Source: Setaria digitata
Lineage: Eukaryota; Nematoda; Chromadorea; Rhabditida; Setariidae
Assembly: GCA_003640385.1 (NCBI GenBank)
Contig: RCAB01000255.1
Coordinates: forward strand, 1 to 64,000
DNA length: 64,000 nucleotides
Direction of reading: 5' to 3'
Shown here: positions 24,101 through 39,100 of the stretch, one piece after another
Layout: each line of letters opens with the position of its first letter
Position numbering within the stretch: the first letter of the stretch is position 1
Position numbers and translations under genes: made by a program
Notes under the pieces: generated by a model
The model's database searches: none
What the model saw: the letters and a program-made list of their open reading frames with translations, nothing else
Told to the model about the DNA's origin: nothing

Positions 24101-27100
24101 ATGCGATTACCACGCGAAACTTATTAAGTACCGCACCAGTCCAATTAAGAAAAAGAGGACGATGATTCTCATTACAGTATACACCTTTACCTAAACTTAT
24201 AAAAAGAATTTAAGTTTTGTATATGAAAAGATACATAATGAAAACATAAAAGGCGCATAATTGAAGGATAGTTTGTGTGCATATGTAAAAACTGAGGAGA
24301 AAAAAAGAACAGAAATGGCAGTTAAGCGACTGTTTGTAAAATAGAACAACTGGACTATATTAGTGACTTTTCGTTCTTGTTAAGTGTATTAAACAATATT
24401 TAGAAATGTGTACATTATATTGCATAAAGCACGCGTGAGTTTGTTTTCGTTTCACTTCGTAACCATTCATTTGGATGAGCAATGCAAGTAACAGAAGGTA
24501 AAGGTAAAAAGCACGCAACGTGATATACGTATATAACTTCATGTGTCCTACTGGTTAAGAAGAGACATTTTACAGTAACGAAGATGACGAGACAAAATGA
24601 ATATTGAAAGCAAAGCAAGCAAATAAAAAACAAAAAGAAAAAAAAAAGAAAAAAATTTGACTGAAATTGAAATTATTTCCCACGTATTCTATGATATCTA
24701 CGTCTACTTGTACGTACCGGACTCCATTTGCCTGCATACCAATGGTAGTATTCGTTTGTTACCGGTGTTGCTTGACATTCTATCTTATTACATTCCCGGA
24801 CACCAGATGGTTTTTCGGACAGCAAGCATTCCGTGTCTTGTACTCTTTCACGTGTCTTCTCATTTTCACACCAAACTGTACGTTTTTGCACACCACCACC
24901 ACATGTTACTGGACACTTAAATTTATCTGTTGGATTCATCCAAAATTATTCCTGTTGTTTAAAATCATTTGTTTACGTAGTGTAAATTCACGAATTGTAT
25001 TTTTGATACTCTTTGTACAAGATCATGATTTCCACTTACTTCTTTTTAAGTAATTTGCTTGAAAAAATTCCAATTGCAATTGTCAAGGATTCAATTTTAT
25101 AAGTTGAAAGAGACATACATGAGACCACGGTGACATCTGCCATACGTTGAACACTCTGACACATTCTTGCTGATTACAACGTTCAAACTGGTCTGGTTTC
25201 TCCTCTTCGTTACAGAATCTAGTACTACACGTAATCAGACGCCTGCGCCAACCTCCTCCACATGAAACTGAGCACTGAAATTTTTGAAAAACACAGCAGA
25301 GTGTCATCACAACAAGCTGTCGACATCTCAAAATCGACGAGTTAAAAGGAATAGCTTAAGAATTGATATTTAAAAACTGCTAAGAATCTAATGCAAAACT
25401 AGCGCACAGGACTAGCCAAAAAAAATGTTAACCTTTTCCCAGTCCTTGGTGATCCAGGATCCGAGAGGTGGTTCACCCATTGGGCATGGATTTAAGTTAC
25501 ATGATCTGATTGACTGCGGGCGAATCGTTAAATCACAATCTGTTTCTCGTACTTGTTCATTACCTTCCATCGACTCACAGCTTACACGACGATCCGTTGT
25601 TGCGTGTACACCACACGTAACTGAGCACTAAATTTCACTTTGAAATTCGTATTCAAAAGACTTGAACTACACTGACTGACTTTATACAGCGGTTTTATTT
25701 TCTTAGGAGAGATTTTTTTTTTCTGAATGCTTTAAAAAAAGAAAAGAACTTCCCAAATCATATGTAATTAGTACAATATAAAGCTTAGGATCACATCCTA
25801 ACAAATTATCAAGCAATTAATAATTTTGCTATCAAAATCTCTTTCTCTGTTCAAACGAAACTATGAGTACATCAACTTGAGAAAATAAGTTGCGATATGA
25901 AATGCTCAGTATCAATTAAAATAGCGATTACGGTACTACGCGTAGCAATCAGAACATAAGAAAAGAAACTATAATAGTCGATATATTTGAAACGTCTACT
26001 TTTCAAAAGGATTAAATTTTCGAAGAAAATCACTTAAAATGTACCGGTTTCCATGGCCCTACAGTCCACTGTGCGCAAGGCTTAGTCTGGCAGTACCGAT
26101 AGGTTTCAACAGGTTCCAGATGCTGACAGTATGTGTCAATGAGGTCACGAACATGATCGCGACACACTACGAGACGACGCTGTGTTCCATTCCCACATGT
26201 TCGTGAACAGTCAGACCATGGCCCAATAGCCCATCGAATTTTGGGTTGATCACTAACTCCGCTATCAATTATGTTTTGTGTAAATGCTTCACAATTATCA
26301 CGCTCGCAGATCTTTTCTATTTTTGGACGCATTACCTGTAATTAACTTCTCTAAACTAGTTAACAGTATTAATAATCCCTCTTGATCCTCAGAATCATCG
26401 ACAACTCGACCACTTTGTGGATTGAACGGAGTATATTTGCAGATACCATAAAAGCTAATTCAAACAAATTGGTAGAAAGAAGGGTTTCTGAATGTAGCTA
26501 AGCTACTATTGAAAATGAGCTATCTAAAATATTTTTGGACGCATTACCTGTAATTGACCAATGCTACAACTTGCAAATACATATACTTGACTCTTTGTAA
26601 AAGTTGAAGCAAGTGAAAAAGCTAAAAATCACACCTACCATATCGCATTCACTTTCATGAACGATAGATTTTCCTCGTAAACATTGTACTGTACGTACTT
26701 GTTGACCAATGCCACAACTTACAGAGCACTGTGACCACGGAAGCACTTTCCATCTAGCACATGGCAGTAAGCTACAATAGTAGAATTTCTTAAATACAAT
26801 GAATGATTAGACAAAATACTTGAAAACCACTTTCAGGCCATTTTCAAAACTAGCCAAGAAGCAGTTGAAAAAGAGAACAAACTTCCTAACTTCTTACCTA
26901 CACTGCTCAACTTTTGCCACATGGTTATCACTACAGAGTGAACCATCAACAACTTGATCACGATAAATACAATCAACATTCCTTGACCTGACACCGATCC
27001 CACATGATACAGAACACTGGAAGGGTGAAAATGATGAGATGGAAAAAAAATGATGAATGTTAGCTGAATGAGTGTAAGTTCTTATCCACATATTAAGCAG

Positions 27101-30100
27101 CGAAAGAAAGACAGATTCAATAGACTAACAAGAGATTTGTTTGAAATATGCTACTGTGAAAATGAAATAACAAAGAATGAGTTGAATAGGCAACCTTAGA
27201 CCAATCAGATGTTCTCCAAAATGGACATGGTCCCTGATTACATGATTGATGACTTTGAGGTCGAGATTCACCCTGTCTCAAGCATTGCTCATCGGATACC
27301 TCCTTACCATGAGCATCAATACAAGATACATGCCGAGTTTTCCAGCCATCAAGACATGACACCGAGCAAGCACTCCATGATCCAAGACGCCAACTGGGGC
27401 ACGCCATGCGATGACAGGGCTTCTGTACAATTCGTTCGCGACGGTCACATAGATCTTAATGTGTCTTTTAACAATATTTTTTCTCCAAATTTCGATTATA
27501 TAGGGGAAAAAATTTAAGTGAAATTTGCATATTCCAAACTACAACGCCAAAAACCTTTCAGTTTCTTAACAAGATACAGAAGAATCATTTCTAGATAAAC
27601 CTTATAATAATTAAAGGAACTGAAAAGGTTTAGTGTAGAAACGGGGAACTTCAGTGAACTCTGGAAGAAATCACTGAATATTAGCTGCATTTTGCTATAT
27701 ACTATTATATCATCAGCAAACTATCTAAAGTGACTAATTGAATAGTGATTTGACGGTTGGTACTAAGTGTGACCAAGGCTCTCTATATAGGGTTATCAAA
27801 TGTGATGTATCATTAATAGATCGATGGAAATAAATGATCAGGAATCTACATGAAGGTTCTCGATCAGATACTGCTCATCACGAGCAAGTTCTTTTCAGAA
27901 AAGTTAAATATAAACTCACTTTGGTCGAGTTGTCGGCCATTAAGATCAGTACAGACCGCATCTCGAGTCTCGATACCATCACCACAGCTTACTGAACAAC
28001 TGCCCCACGAACCGAATCTCCACTGCGTACAGATTTGTTCATTACATTTTTCCCAGTCATGTTTCTCCTTGCTATTACACATCGTTACATGTACCTCACG
28101 ACCTGCAGCATCCTGGCAAGATGCATGACGTACCTTGACACCACCATCGCAAGATCGAGAACACTACAATGTAGGAGGCATAGCAAGATCTTAGCATAAC
28201 CAGCGAATAATGAGAAGTTATGACTAATAAGAAATTAATTACCTCAGACCACGCACCATAAACCCACTTGGGGCATGGCATTCGGTTGCATTCCTTTTCT
28301 GTCTTATCCTTAATTGCTTGCTCACAAGCTCGATCATCTAGACGTCGATTTGAGTGATCGGTACATATAGCTTGTCGACGACTGATCCCCGACGTGCCAC
28401 ATGATTCCGAGCACTGGAAACTGTTAATTATTAATTCATCGAACGATCTTGAGGTACCTTTAGTGGATACTGAAATTGCTTTCCATTTTCGATTCAAATT
28501 CATCACGTGCAAAATCACATCTACTCGAAATTCAAATGTAATTTCATACCGGTGTCCATTCCGTGTATGTCCATTTACGACCTGAACAATCCACGTAACA
28601 CTGCGCACGCTCACTCGGCTTCTTCAGCTGACGACAGTGTGAATCAGAAATAACTACTTCACGTCCGTCCACATAACTTCGGATGCACTCGCTTTTTTGA
28701 TGCTTTTCACCACGTCCACAAGTTGCGCTACACTGTCCGATCGGCACTGCACGCCATCTACAATCATTATCATTATCAAAATAGTTCACAGAGAAGAATG
28801 AGATGAAATCTGAAAAGAAACGAAATGATTACTTAATTGTACAGTCAATATTGCACATTCGTGTTTCTGTTGGTGGAGGATGAGAAGTACAGAGACTGTC
28901 ACTTGTGGTACGACTTGATATGGCATCAACGCAAATAAGTTCTTGTTTTTGCTGACCTTAAATACTGAGAACAGAAAATGAGAAAGAAATTTAGAATTAA
29001 CTGAAGACAAATTGGCTGCGAAAAAAAAGAAACTGCTCTTTTCTCTTAAGCAGAAGAAAATTGCTCCTGGGTCTTACAACGTGATATGAACTTCTGTTAA
29101 GAAGGCTATACGGAAGAAATGGGAGTGTAGGTATCAAAGATTTAACTGATTTGAGTCATGATTTAGAAGTAATTTTTCTGATAAGAGTGATCCTTGACGG
29201 CAGCAAATTTATCATAAATAAACGAGTATTTGCAACCTTGACACAAAGAAGAACATTCTGACCAACGTTCACTGATACGCCAGTAATAATTTGTCACCGA
29301 TGCTTCATATCCAAATCGCACATTGTGTGCTGGTACCATAAATTCATAATGTATGTCTGGAGGGTATAAATTTCCAACAGACAATACATGCAGGTAAATA
29401 TCGGTTCTAAAAATTCTTGAAATGAAACAACTGATTCTTACATTTTTATTTTTCGGTAAAAAAGGAGTTGCAATACTTTACAAACTGACCTTATAGGTCC
29501 AGTACCATTTATCCGTTCAATCACATGATCACTACCAGAATATTCCAATACCGTATCTTGTATGGAGATTTGCTGCCGGAAAACTGATACTTGATAATGC
29601 CCATTAAGCAAGAATTCTCCATTGGCATTTCGTAAAGCTTTAATATGTCAAATTTTTATCACTACTGAATTCAAAAACTACGAATATTTTTACAAAAAGA
29701 CTTCACTAGCGAAAATTCACAATTGCTTAAACAAAAACCGGGGATAATAGTGCCCAAAAGCTAACAAGACATAAACAAAGCAGACAAATGTTTAAACTTA
29801 TATATTAATAATGATGAGAAGCTACTTGCTATAATTTACCGATGCAATAGGATGATAAAGCTTTTTAATCTATGACTCTTATAAGGGACTAATAAAACGT
29901 GAAGTTCGATATTTAACTTGTATATTATCGCGAATATGGAATTATATAAGATTAGGAAATGCTGACAAAAGAACACTTCCAAAAGAAAAATTTATTAATT
30001 ACCAAGGTAGTTATCATCTTCTTTCTGGTTCCGATATCCATGTTGTGTTATTTCGATATTTGCCGAACCTGCAGGTATTTTCAAAACTTCGTTGTAGCCG

Positions 30101-33100
30101 AATGATCCACGCTCGTTGTAATTACCTGATACAACCCGACATGTACTCCCATCACCACCACAAATTCCACATTTATCACGTCTCATTTCTGAGCCCAAAC
30201 GATGATCGCAACCAGCCTTGAATTATTATTTTTTTACTCTATTTCAGCAACTGGCAACAACCATTAAATTATCACGGTACAATCTATATATGATAAATTG
30301 AAAGACGTCTTGAAATATCATAATTTAAGAGAACCTATTTACAAATTTGGAATGCAGTTTTGGAAAAAAAATCTTTTTTGAACATCTAATATTTCGAAAT
30401 TTTAAAACAATGAAAAGGAACTAAGATACTTACAAACCTTATGGCATGTGCCATCAATGCACATATCGTCTCCGTGCCGGTAACATGGAGTACCATCCAA
30501 AACTTTATCTCGAAGCAAGTAGAATGCAGCGGATCCACTTACTCGACAGTAGAGCTTGCATCTTTCATTGTCACTAACTGAAATAAAATGAATTAGGGCT
30601 CTACAAGTTGCTGTAAAATTATCGTTGAGAAGTACAGCTAACCTCCGGTATATTTCGGTAGCCAACGTGATTTGGGAGGAACTCCATGAATACCAACGTC
30701 CTGATTATCAAATTCCGAGCATTGTACTTCGCGGAAACCAGGTGTGTCCCACGGACAGTCCTGGATATTGCATGGCCGATAACGTTCTCTTTGTCCTACA
30801 CAGTATTTTCCACCATTGCTAGGTCTGCAAGCAAATTATTTGCATCTTTCTGAAAGATGTGCTGTAAATTGCCGAAGGATCTCTTATATCATAATAAAAA
30901 CCTTTGTCGCAAAACGTGACGCTTCACAACAAGTGACTTACGAATTAATTCACGTTTATTCTCAGTAACAGTTATTTGACATTCATGCGACACTGGACAT
31001 CATCAATCATCTCGTAAGAAATGGAATACAGAATTAGGCTAATATAATGAATTCTAATCAGAAAAAGAACCTTGGATTATCACAATCACGTAATGCCTTC
31101 TGTATACCTCCACCGCATGTTCTGGAACAATCGCCCCAATTCTTCCATTCACCCCAAGAACCATCTAGTTTAGCTCGTTGTTGTGGAGCCATACCTACAC
31201 ATTCCCCACGGTGACACCACTGTAATACGTAGAATCACACTTCCTACTAGTATTCACCCAAAGACTTAATATTCTTTCTATTAATTTGCCAATCAAAGAT
31301 AATAGATATATGCATGACTACGAATCACTGAATGTGATTATAAAGCTAACTTGATTGTCACCACAAGGTGTACCATCAGCCCAAGGCATATGTTGTGTGC
31401 GGCATCCCATCTGGTATCCGTAATATGTAGCGCACCATAATCTGCGACATGCTGGCTGCAAAACGATTAAATTTCACTAAAATTTAAAACCAGTGGAACA
31501 ATAAAGATATATTTACTTTGGTAGAAAACAGAATGAATGAAGTAGTCCATATATTTCAACATAAAAAAACTAATAAGACTTCATATTACAACAAATTAGT
31601 TCCAGTTGTATTCGGGAACACCTAAAATTAAGAGTGCTATAAAATAATTACCATATAAGGACATAATTCAGCTGATGGTCCAAATACAAACTGACACTGT
31701 TGATTAGCAGAAAACATTGAACCAGGTGCCGGATCTTCAAACATTCGATCGTAGTATCGACGTTCGATCGGTTGATCTAATATGCATTGAGTCTGCGCTC
31801 GATTGGCACTAAAATATTACGCCACTCCCATTTCAGAAATAGAAGTGAACATAAATTACAATGCTCATTTATAATAAAAGGCTCACGAATGATTCAATTT
31901 CAAAATAAATAGTTTTGATTCCCGCAAATTAAAATTAGAAGAGAACGAACTCGAGAAATTTGGCTAACATAGCAGCACTACATGGACTCCACGACCAAGG
32001 ATGTGTATTGTACTCAAGTGTTGGCGCCATAATGTGGTAATTATGCTTGTTTAAAGCCATATATCGACCACATTTTCGCTCATCGTCATGGGGAATATTG
32101 AAACTGAAATTATAAAATAATAATAAGTGCACTATACACACTAACTAAATATAATTATATTTGCACGAGTGCCACTCTTAGTAGTATTTTTTTAACTGAA
32201 TGACTTATCAGTTTCAGTGAATAGTGTGGATTCAAAGGTAGAATTCTTATCATTTTTCAAAGTATCAGGTGTGACAGTGATAGAAAAGTACCGACTGTTA
32301 AAGATAAAAATAGAAAAAAGATAACGTACATATGGCCTAATTCGTGGGTGATTGTAAATGCAGCTGATAAGCCATTATCCTCGATGATTGCACAACTTCG
32401 TAATGAGTCACACATAGTGCCTAATTCGGCGAGACCTAGTGTGTCACATTTTCCTGGTGCCCTATCATTGGAAATTTGTACATGGAGTTATTATATCATC
32501 GCGACTTTTACTGTGTACTTCAGAAGCTAAGATATGTAGACAAAGAAAGAGGTAAGACTAGCCCAGGATTTCCATACGGCATCAAAATTTAAAATTTCGG
32601 TAACAACAAGAAAGAAGAGAGATGTGTACAAACCAATGCATTGCATTCATGATCAAATGAATTCGCAATTTCCCTTCAGCTGAATTTCATTCTTTTTCTA
32701 GAATTTTATATTTTAGAATTTTAACCTGCATATATCATGTCGTGTAAGTAAAATGGCCACATCATGATGATTTGGGGCATCATCGTTTTTGTCATTGTAA
32801 GTTTCTTGCCATCGGCAGAATTGTTGCAACGTGTCCTGTGCATTATCACTAATATGCGGTCCTGCCTGAAACGCAATGTTTTTTCTCGTACTGTTTTCCG
32901 TATTGCACAAACTAAGGCAGCATAAATTTTTATGCATCTAATACCTAATACTGCCCGACCTATTTATCCCGAAGTTAACAGATGAAATCAGATGTAGCGA
33001 TAATTTACATGTCGGAATTGGTCTACAGATAGTCAGTTAAATAATCATACTCATTTTCAGATACGGGTAAAATGAACTGATAATTTGGTAACATGACAAC

Positions 33101-36100
33101 ACCGTAACTTTTTTCACTGTTGTCAATTGAAGTATGATAATTGATAATGAAATGTGATATTGAAATACGTCCTTTTGTATCACTATTACTTGATTATGTA
33201 CAAGAAACGAACCGCTTCATGTTTTAAAACGATCAAACGTGTCACGATAATATTTATTGCAGCGCGTAAACTTGGATGTCGATAGATGGAGGCTACCTGA
33301 AACACTGTCTGAAATGGAAAATTTTTCTTAAAATTTGATCATTAATACCAGAAAACATATGATTTTCAGCTCCTATTCCTTTACTTTAAATTCTCTTTTT
33401 GATGATTAAAATATTTATCGAAACTTGAAGTTAATGAGCCAGTAACAGCTGTAAATAACATTTGAAAACTGCTCCGCTACCATTATCTTTCGTTTCAAAC
33501 TCGACCGAAACTTTGAGGGAGAAAGTAAATATAATTCTACGAAAGTTGAATAACATTACTAAGAGTTCAAAAACAGAAAATATATAGCTGAAAGTTTTCG
33601 AACTCTTTTCAAGGTTCAGTTTAAATTGCATTTTATACTTTCTTTCCCTTTAAAAGAAAGCTTAAAAAAACTTGCTCTGAAAACTTAAAAATATTCGAAT
33701 AATTTTAGACTAATTCCAAAAGAGCATTAAGCTGACCTGCTACCTACAAATCATGTGCATAAATTGTTGTCTTTATATTACATATTACTCGAGTAAATGA
33801 TTTTGGGAATGATCCTGTAGGATCAAATAAGATGAAACAAACCGTAGAAAAAAGTGTGAGCACATAATTTTCAAGATTATTTTGATGATAGAGAAGCATT
33901 TTGTTGTCTGCAACAACAAGCACCTCAACATAATGGTCCCACGAATTAGCCGAACGTCGAGATCGAGGAAACCAACTATCTGAAACAACATCCATAAATT
34001 GCCAACCATTAACTTTGTGATTTGCTACAGGTATCTTTAGACCAGACAGCTTTTTCTGAGTTCGCATATTTCTCCTCTCAAAGTCAAAAGCAATCCTAGA
34101 TTTAGGAAAAAAAAAAACAGAAAGACTTAATCTTTAAGTCTTTGTTCTCTTGCATCTCTTACAACAAGGAAATGCTTTGGCAGTTTAGCAAATCAATCAG
34201 CCAATTCACTGATCAATCAATCAATTTATCTTCAAGCGCAGTAACTTAAAAGTTCTCTACATGATCTGTTTCATATGATTTTTTGATAAAAAAGTAGTTC
34301 TCTCATACGTAAGCCTGATAAATTAACACTATAGAGCATTTTTCCTTTTTTTTTTCTGTCAATTTAAATCACAAACTACAGAAAGAACACAGCCTGCATT
34401 CAGCCATCACGTAAAAACTGATAAGTTTGGATTCATGCTTAAAGACACAACAGTGGCATTCCAGGCATTGCTTCTGGAAGATTTGAGTACTGAAAATATT
34501 AAACCTTACAAAGTTCGTGCTTCGATAATATGACTTAAATTTATTACATATTTGTTAGTAGGAATGGGACCAATACTATTTCTGGATGTGAGTGAGAAAA
34601 AAAACAGAGAAATCTTGCATTCTTTTCAACTGCATACTTGACACTAAAATATGAATCAACTGTCATTTGTCAATTGTCAACTGAGCAAAACTTTTGGAGG
34701 ATTAATTCAGAGTTAGTAAAGATTCTAGAATAGGCTTTTTTCATTCTTCCAGAAAATGACAGGCCTAAAAAGTATTGAAGTTGCACCAAGCACCTGCTTG
34801 GCGGCTTTCAACCTCAAGAGCAGTTTCACTGCTTGCTATGAAACATTCATTGTTCGTAAAACTTCTTACAGCTAGTGGATTCTAAGCTCTCACAGGTGAA
34901 GACGAAATCCGTTTCCTGTCCTTACTTTTTATAAAAAGCAGTAGAAAAATTTGAAATTCTCATTTATCACATGATAATTTCCTCCTAAAAAGTAACAGGA
35001 AGCAAACGGTAGATTTCTCTCTATTTTCTTTTTCGTTTTTTTTTTTTTTTTTTTTTTTTACCAATGTACCAATGTCTCATGTCTCCTACTAAAAGAGTAA
35101 AGGAAATTTTTTTCCTTTATCTTAGCTAAAAATGTCAAACTTGACACTTTCATACATTTTATGATAAATTTTTGATAGTCTTTAGCATAGTTGTAAATCT
35201 TAGGTTTGCTAAATATGCATATCACTTCGAAATAATTTCGAAAAAAAATCCTCTCATTTTCACACTTCATACAATACCCCTATTTGACCACTGAAAGTTC
35301 CTTTTTTTTTTTGAAGGGAATATTAGATCAACAAGAGGTTCAACGAAAAGCACTAAAGCACCGCCAGGCACCAATATTTAGCTAATAAGTGTAATACAGC
35401 GTTATCATTAACGGTTAATAGACTTTGTAAAATTTTTTGTTCTAACCAACCATACGTCATTGTAGCGTTGTTAATTAATGTTGTTAATATAATGTTGTTA
35501 ATTAAAGCGATAAATTTTGTAACTATCGAAACAGCAAAATGATTCGTTTTGTGGGAGTTTGTTTTTGTTTTCAAAAATTATTTGTTGAAATTTTTATTTT
35601 TTAACTCATACGATCGTACAATCAGTACCAGGATCGTTACGCTGGACTCTGGTCCATCCTGATGATTTTTGAAAAAATTTTACAGTTAAATGTATATAAT
35701 TTTGTCACTTACTACGACTTAATTGGATTTTAATGAATTTTTGAAGAATTTTTTTAAGGACCGATTAAAATTCTAGAAGTGAGCAAATTGAAATTCAGAT
35801 ACATAGAAACTCTAAATGATAGATCAAAGATTATTATATTCTAATTAAAAAATTTAAAATGAAGTTTAAAAAAAAAAAACAGAACTATACCAGTAATATT
35901 GATATTTGGATCGGACATGGTCCTATATTGGGCAGTGATATTTTCGTAATCGGCGGCATTATTGTTGCTAATCTGGTAGGCAGTGTAATTATGAGTTTGA
36001 AGATCGCTGTTAGAGTTACTGTTATCATTGTTATTATTATTACTTCTATTCTTACTTAATGAGTTAGCATCAACAGTAGCAGAAGGAGTAATAGCAGCAG

Positions 36101-39100
36101 TAGTAGCGGCAGTAGCAGTAGTTGTGGTAGTGGTAGTACTAGTGGCTGAAGAACTGGGAAAACCATATTTGTGGAATGAATGAGATCGGGATTTGTACAC
36201 GATATGCGCCCTGGACGATGATGGCTTGCTTGGCATCTGATCGTCCTTCACCGGCTCTATGAGATATGTTCCATCCGGCAGTGCCAGCGTACCAAACTGC
36301 AAAAATTATTTCAGTTTTCATGTTTCAACCAGAACAAGTGTCAAAGCAAAGACGAAAGTTTACTAATAAAATGATGACAGATGAAAAGGAATTTTAAAAT
36401 ACAGTGGGATTGGATCGATCACAGGGAGCAGTAGGAATGACTGTAGTGATTCCGATAGCGTTTATATTTATAAGATAAACAGGGTATTTAGTTCGTCATT
36501 AGACTTATTACCATCAGATATCACTAAATTTTAATTGGCAAAGCAATAACAAAGTGATTACCAATCCGCCGCTGATGTCACATAAATTGACAATCGACGA
36601 CTCAGTAGCACCTTTAACATGAGCGCTGTACAGGCAATCAGGTACGAACCTGGACAATCGTGCATGCGTCGCATCCAGCGAATCCATAAATTGTACAATC
36701 GGTCGAATCCGATTGTTTTCCAACACCGGCAGCGATCTGTAAGTTACTAAATAAATACCTCAAATTCTATTAATTAGAAATTAGAAGGTGTGAAGGAAAA
36801 ACAAACTTGTTATGGGGTTGGGGTAACTGCTTCCAGCGCGTGAGATGTATATGCAGTTCACTTTTGGGTATTCGATCACCGGTGTCCTGACGTAGTCGGA
36901 AGTAACACGTGAAGCCGCAGTCTCGTGCCAATCCACGTACCCCATGCCATTTGGTATCGCCCCATGTGGAACGTCGCCGTCTTGTCTGGTGCCGGTTGAT
37001 GTACCATATTTCTCCATCTCGTAACTTTGTACCTGTAATATGCCTTTTATCATGATTCCTTTTTTTGACACTTTCTTTCATTGACGTCACAAAACTAGGT
37101 ATTACCATACAATATTTTAACAGAAAAGTGAGATTTCGAATTCACGATAACTTCATACGATTAGAGAAAGTATCATATCACGATTTCCCATCAGCAATTG
37201 TTACAATTTTGTATACAAGAAGATGCATCAATAGCGCCTTTTTATTGGCAAAGTTTTGTCAATGTTTTATTCTCGATCTCAAACTGTTAAACTAACAAAC
37301 ATTACGTGATGAAGGGCAATAAAATGCTTGGACATCAAATGATTAAAAAGTTAGTTAGACTTATTCAAATGTTAAAATAGTTAATGAAAAGGATCTTGAA
37401 TTCAGCAATTTCATCAATCTCTAGTGACAGCCTTCTCACCGCAGCAGATCATGTACATTGTTTATGCTTTATGGAATTTTAAACCTTTCAAATACAACAA
37501 TTTTATAAAATTCAGACTCAAGATATGCATAAATTGACTAATCATATCTCACATTATGCTTTGTTTCAGTGTTGTCATCGTTGATTGAATGCCTACATAT
37601 CGAATGACATCTGTAACATAATCATGAGAAAGGAATAAAAATATTCCAAAAAAGTAAATTAAATCACAATCGATGAAATATCAGCAGAGAAATTTGTCTT
37701 GAAAAAAATCGAAGACAACTTATGAGAAAAAAAGCAATCTGAAAAATTGAAAAAAGGAAAATATTTTAGAAAAAGTATAACAAAAAGTATCCCTTTGATT
37801 TTAAATTTTAGTAAGAAGAAGCTAAAGTGGCAGTAGGGAAGAAATCAAAAGCTAGAGAAAGTTTCATCTAGAAGTATATTCCTCCTGTACATATTTGTAG
37901 TAAAACAAAGAAAATTTTCCTTTCCATTGCCATATTTCTTTTTTTTTGCATTTTGGTTTTTAGTGATTTCTGTGCTGATATAAGGCTAATATTTTCTAAA
38001 GTGTTTCTGACACATATTACGAAATTTCAAACAAACTTGGTTACAATTTAACAAATTGTTTTGAAATAGAGGATTTCAAAAGGAAACGAAAATTTTTTTG
38101 ATACAAAAATAAAAAAAAAAATAAACATGCATATGTTAATGATTATTTCATTTTTGTGAATTTTAGATTTGAAATGCATAAATTTTTATAGGACTAGCAA
38201 TAAAGAAACTTTATAGCCTATAAAATACCTCAGATTGTACCGTGATCAATATGTATGATACTGCGAAGAAGATGGAAAAAAAAGCATTTGTGAATGAAAT
38301 TAATATAAATATGTATAAAATTTGCTTTCTTTCTTTTAACTATTAAAAATGCATACTGTGAAAAAAGAAAAAGAAAAAAAAGAGAAAATTGTTTGAAAAA
38401 AAAGAATGCTACTGTTGAAGAAAGAAGAAATGAATGAAATTGAAGATTGATTGCCATATTGAAAAAGTGCTGTATAGAAATGAGAAAAGGATTACCGCCG
38501 ATACTAATATTATAAAAATCCATATAAGAAACAATGGTGTCGTGTAAGAGTTCGGGAGATTTTAACAGCTGCAACAAACGTATCAACTTTTTTACATTTC
38601 ATTTCGTACCAATCACTAAGCAAAAAAAAACAAAAAAAAAAAAACAAAACAAAAAAACAAAAAAGAAAAAGAAAAAGAAAAGAAAAGAAAAAATGAATTA
38701 CTAAAACTGATTTTCATTATTACCACAACTGACTACGATAGCTAAATAATAAGATGCAACAATTTCTTTTTGTAATCAAAAAGAAAATGTAAAAAGGAAT
38801 TATTGTGCAACTAAATGGGATAGGAAAAAGGAAATAAAGGAATAATAAAAATTACTCATTAGTTAGTAAAACATATCTAGCATCTTAATTAAACATTCGG
38901 CTTTTTTTTATTTATTTAATTTGCAAAAATTTGAAAAAAAGTTGCCGAAAAAAAAAAAGCAAACTGTAATTGGCCAGAATTTTGCATTTTGCTGCAAACT
39001 GCAGGTTACTTCTCCTCATATAAAGCTATTACACCTTTTTTTTTCCTTTTTTATCTACTTCTTTTGCGAAAAGTAACAAATTATTCCATTAATTGTGGAT

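Noticed and set aside
24657..25053. Long + strand open frames (87 and 128 codons)
   Set aside because: They are antisense to the gon-1 exon 24915-24718, whose CPVTCGGG repeat is clearly coding on the - strand.
27209..27517. 102-codon + strand open frame
   Set aside because: Antisense shadow of the gon-1 exon 27454-27195.
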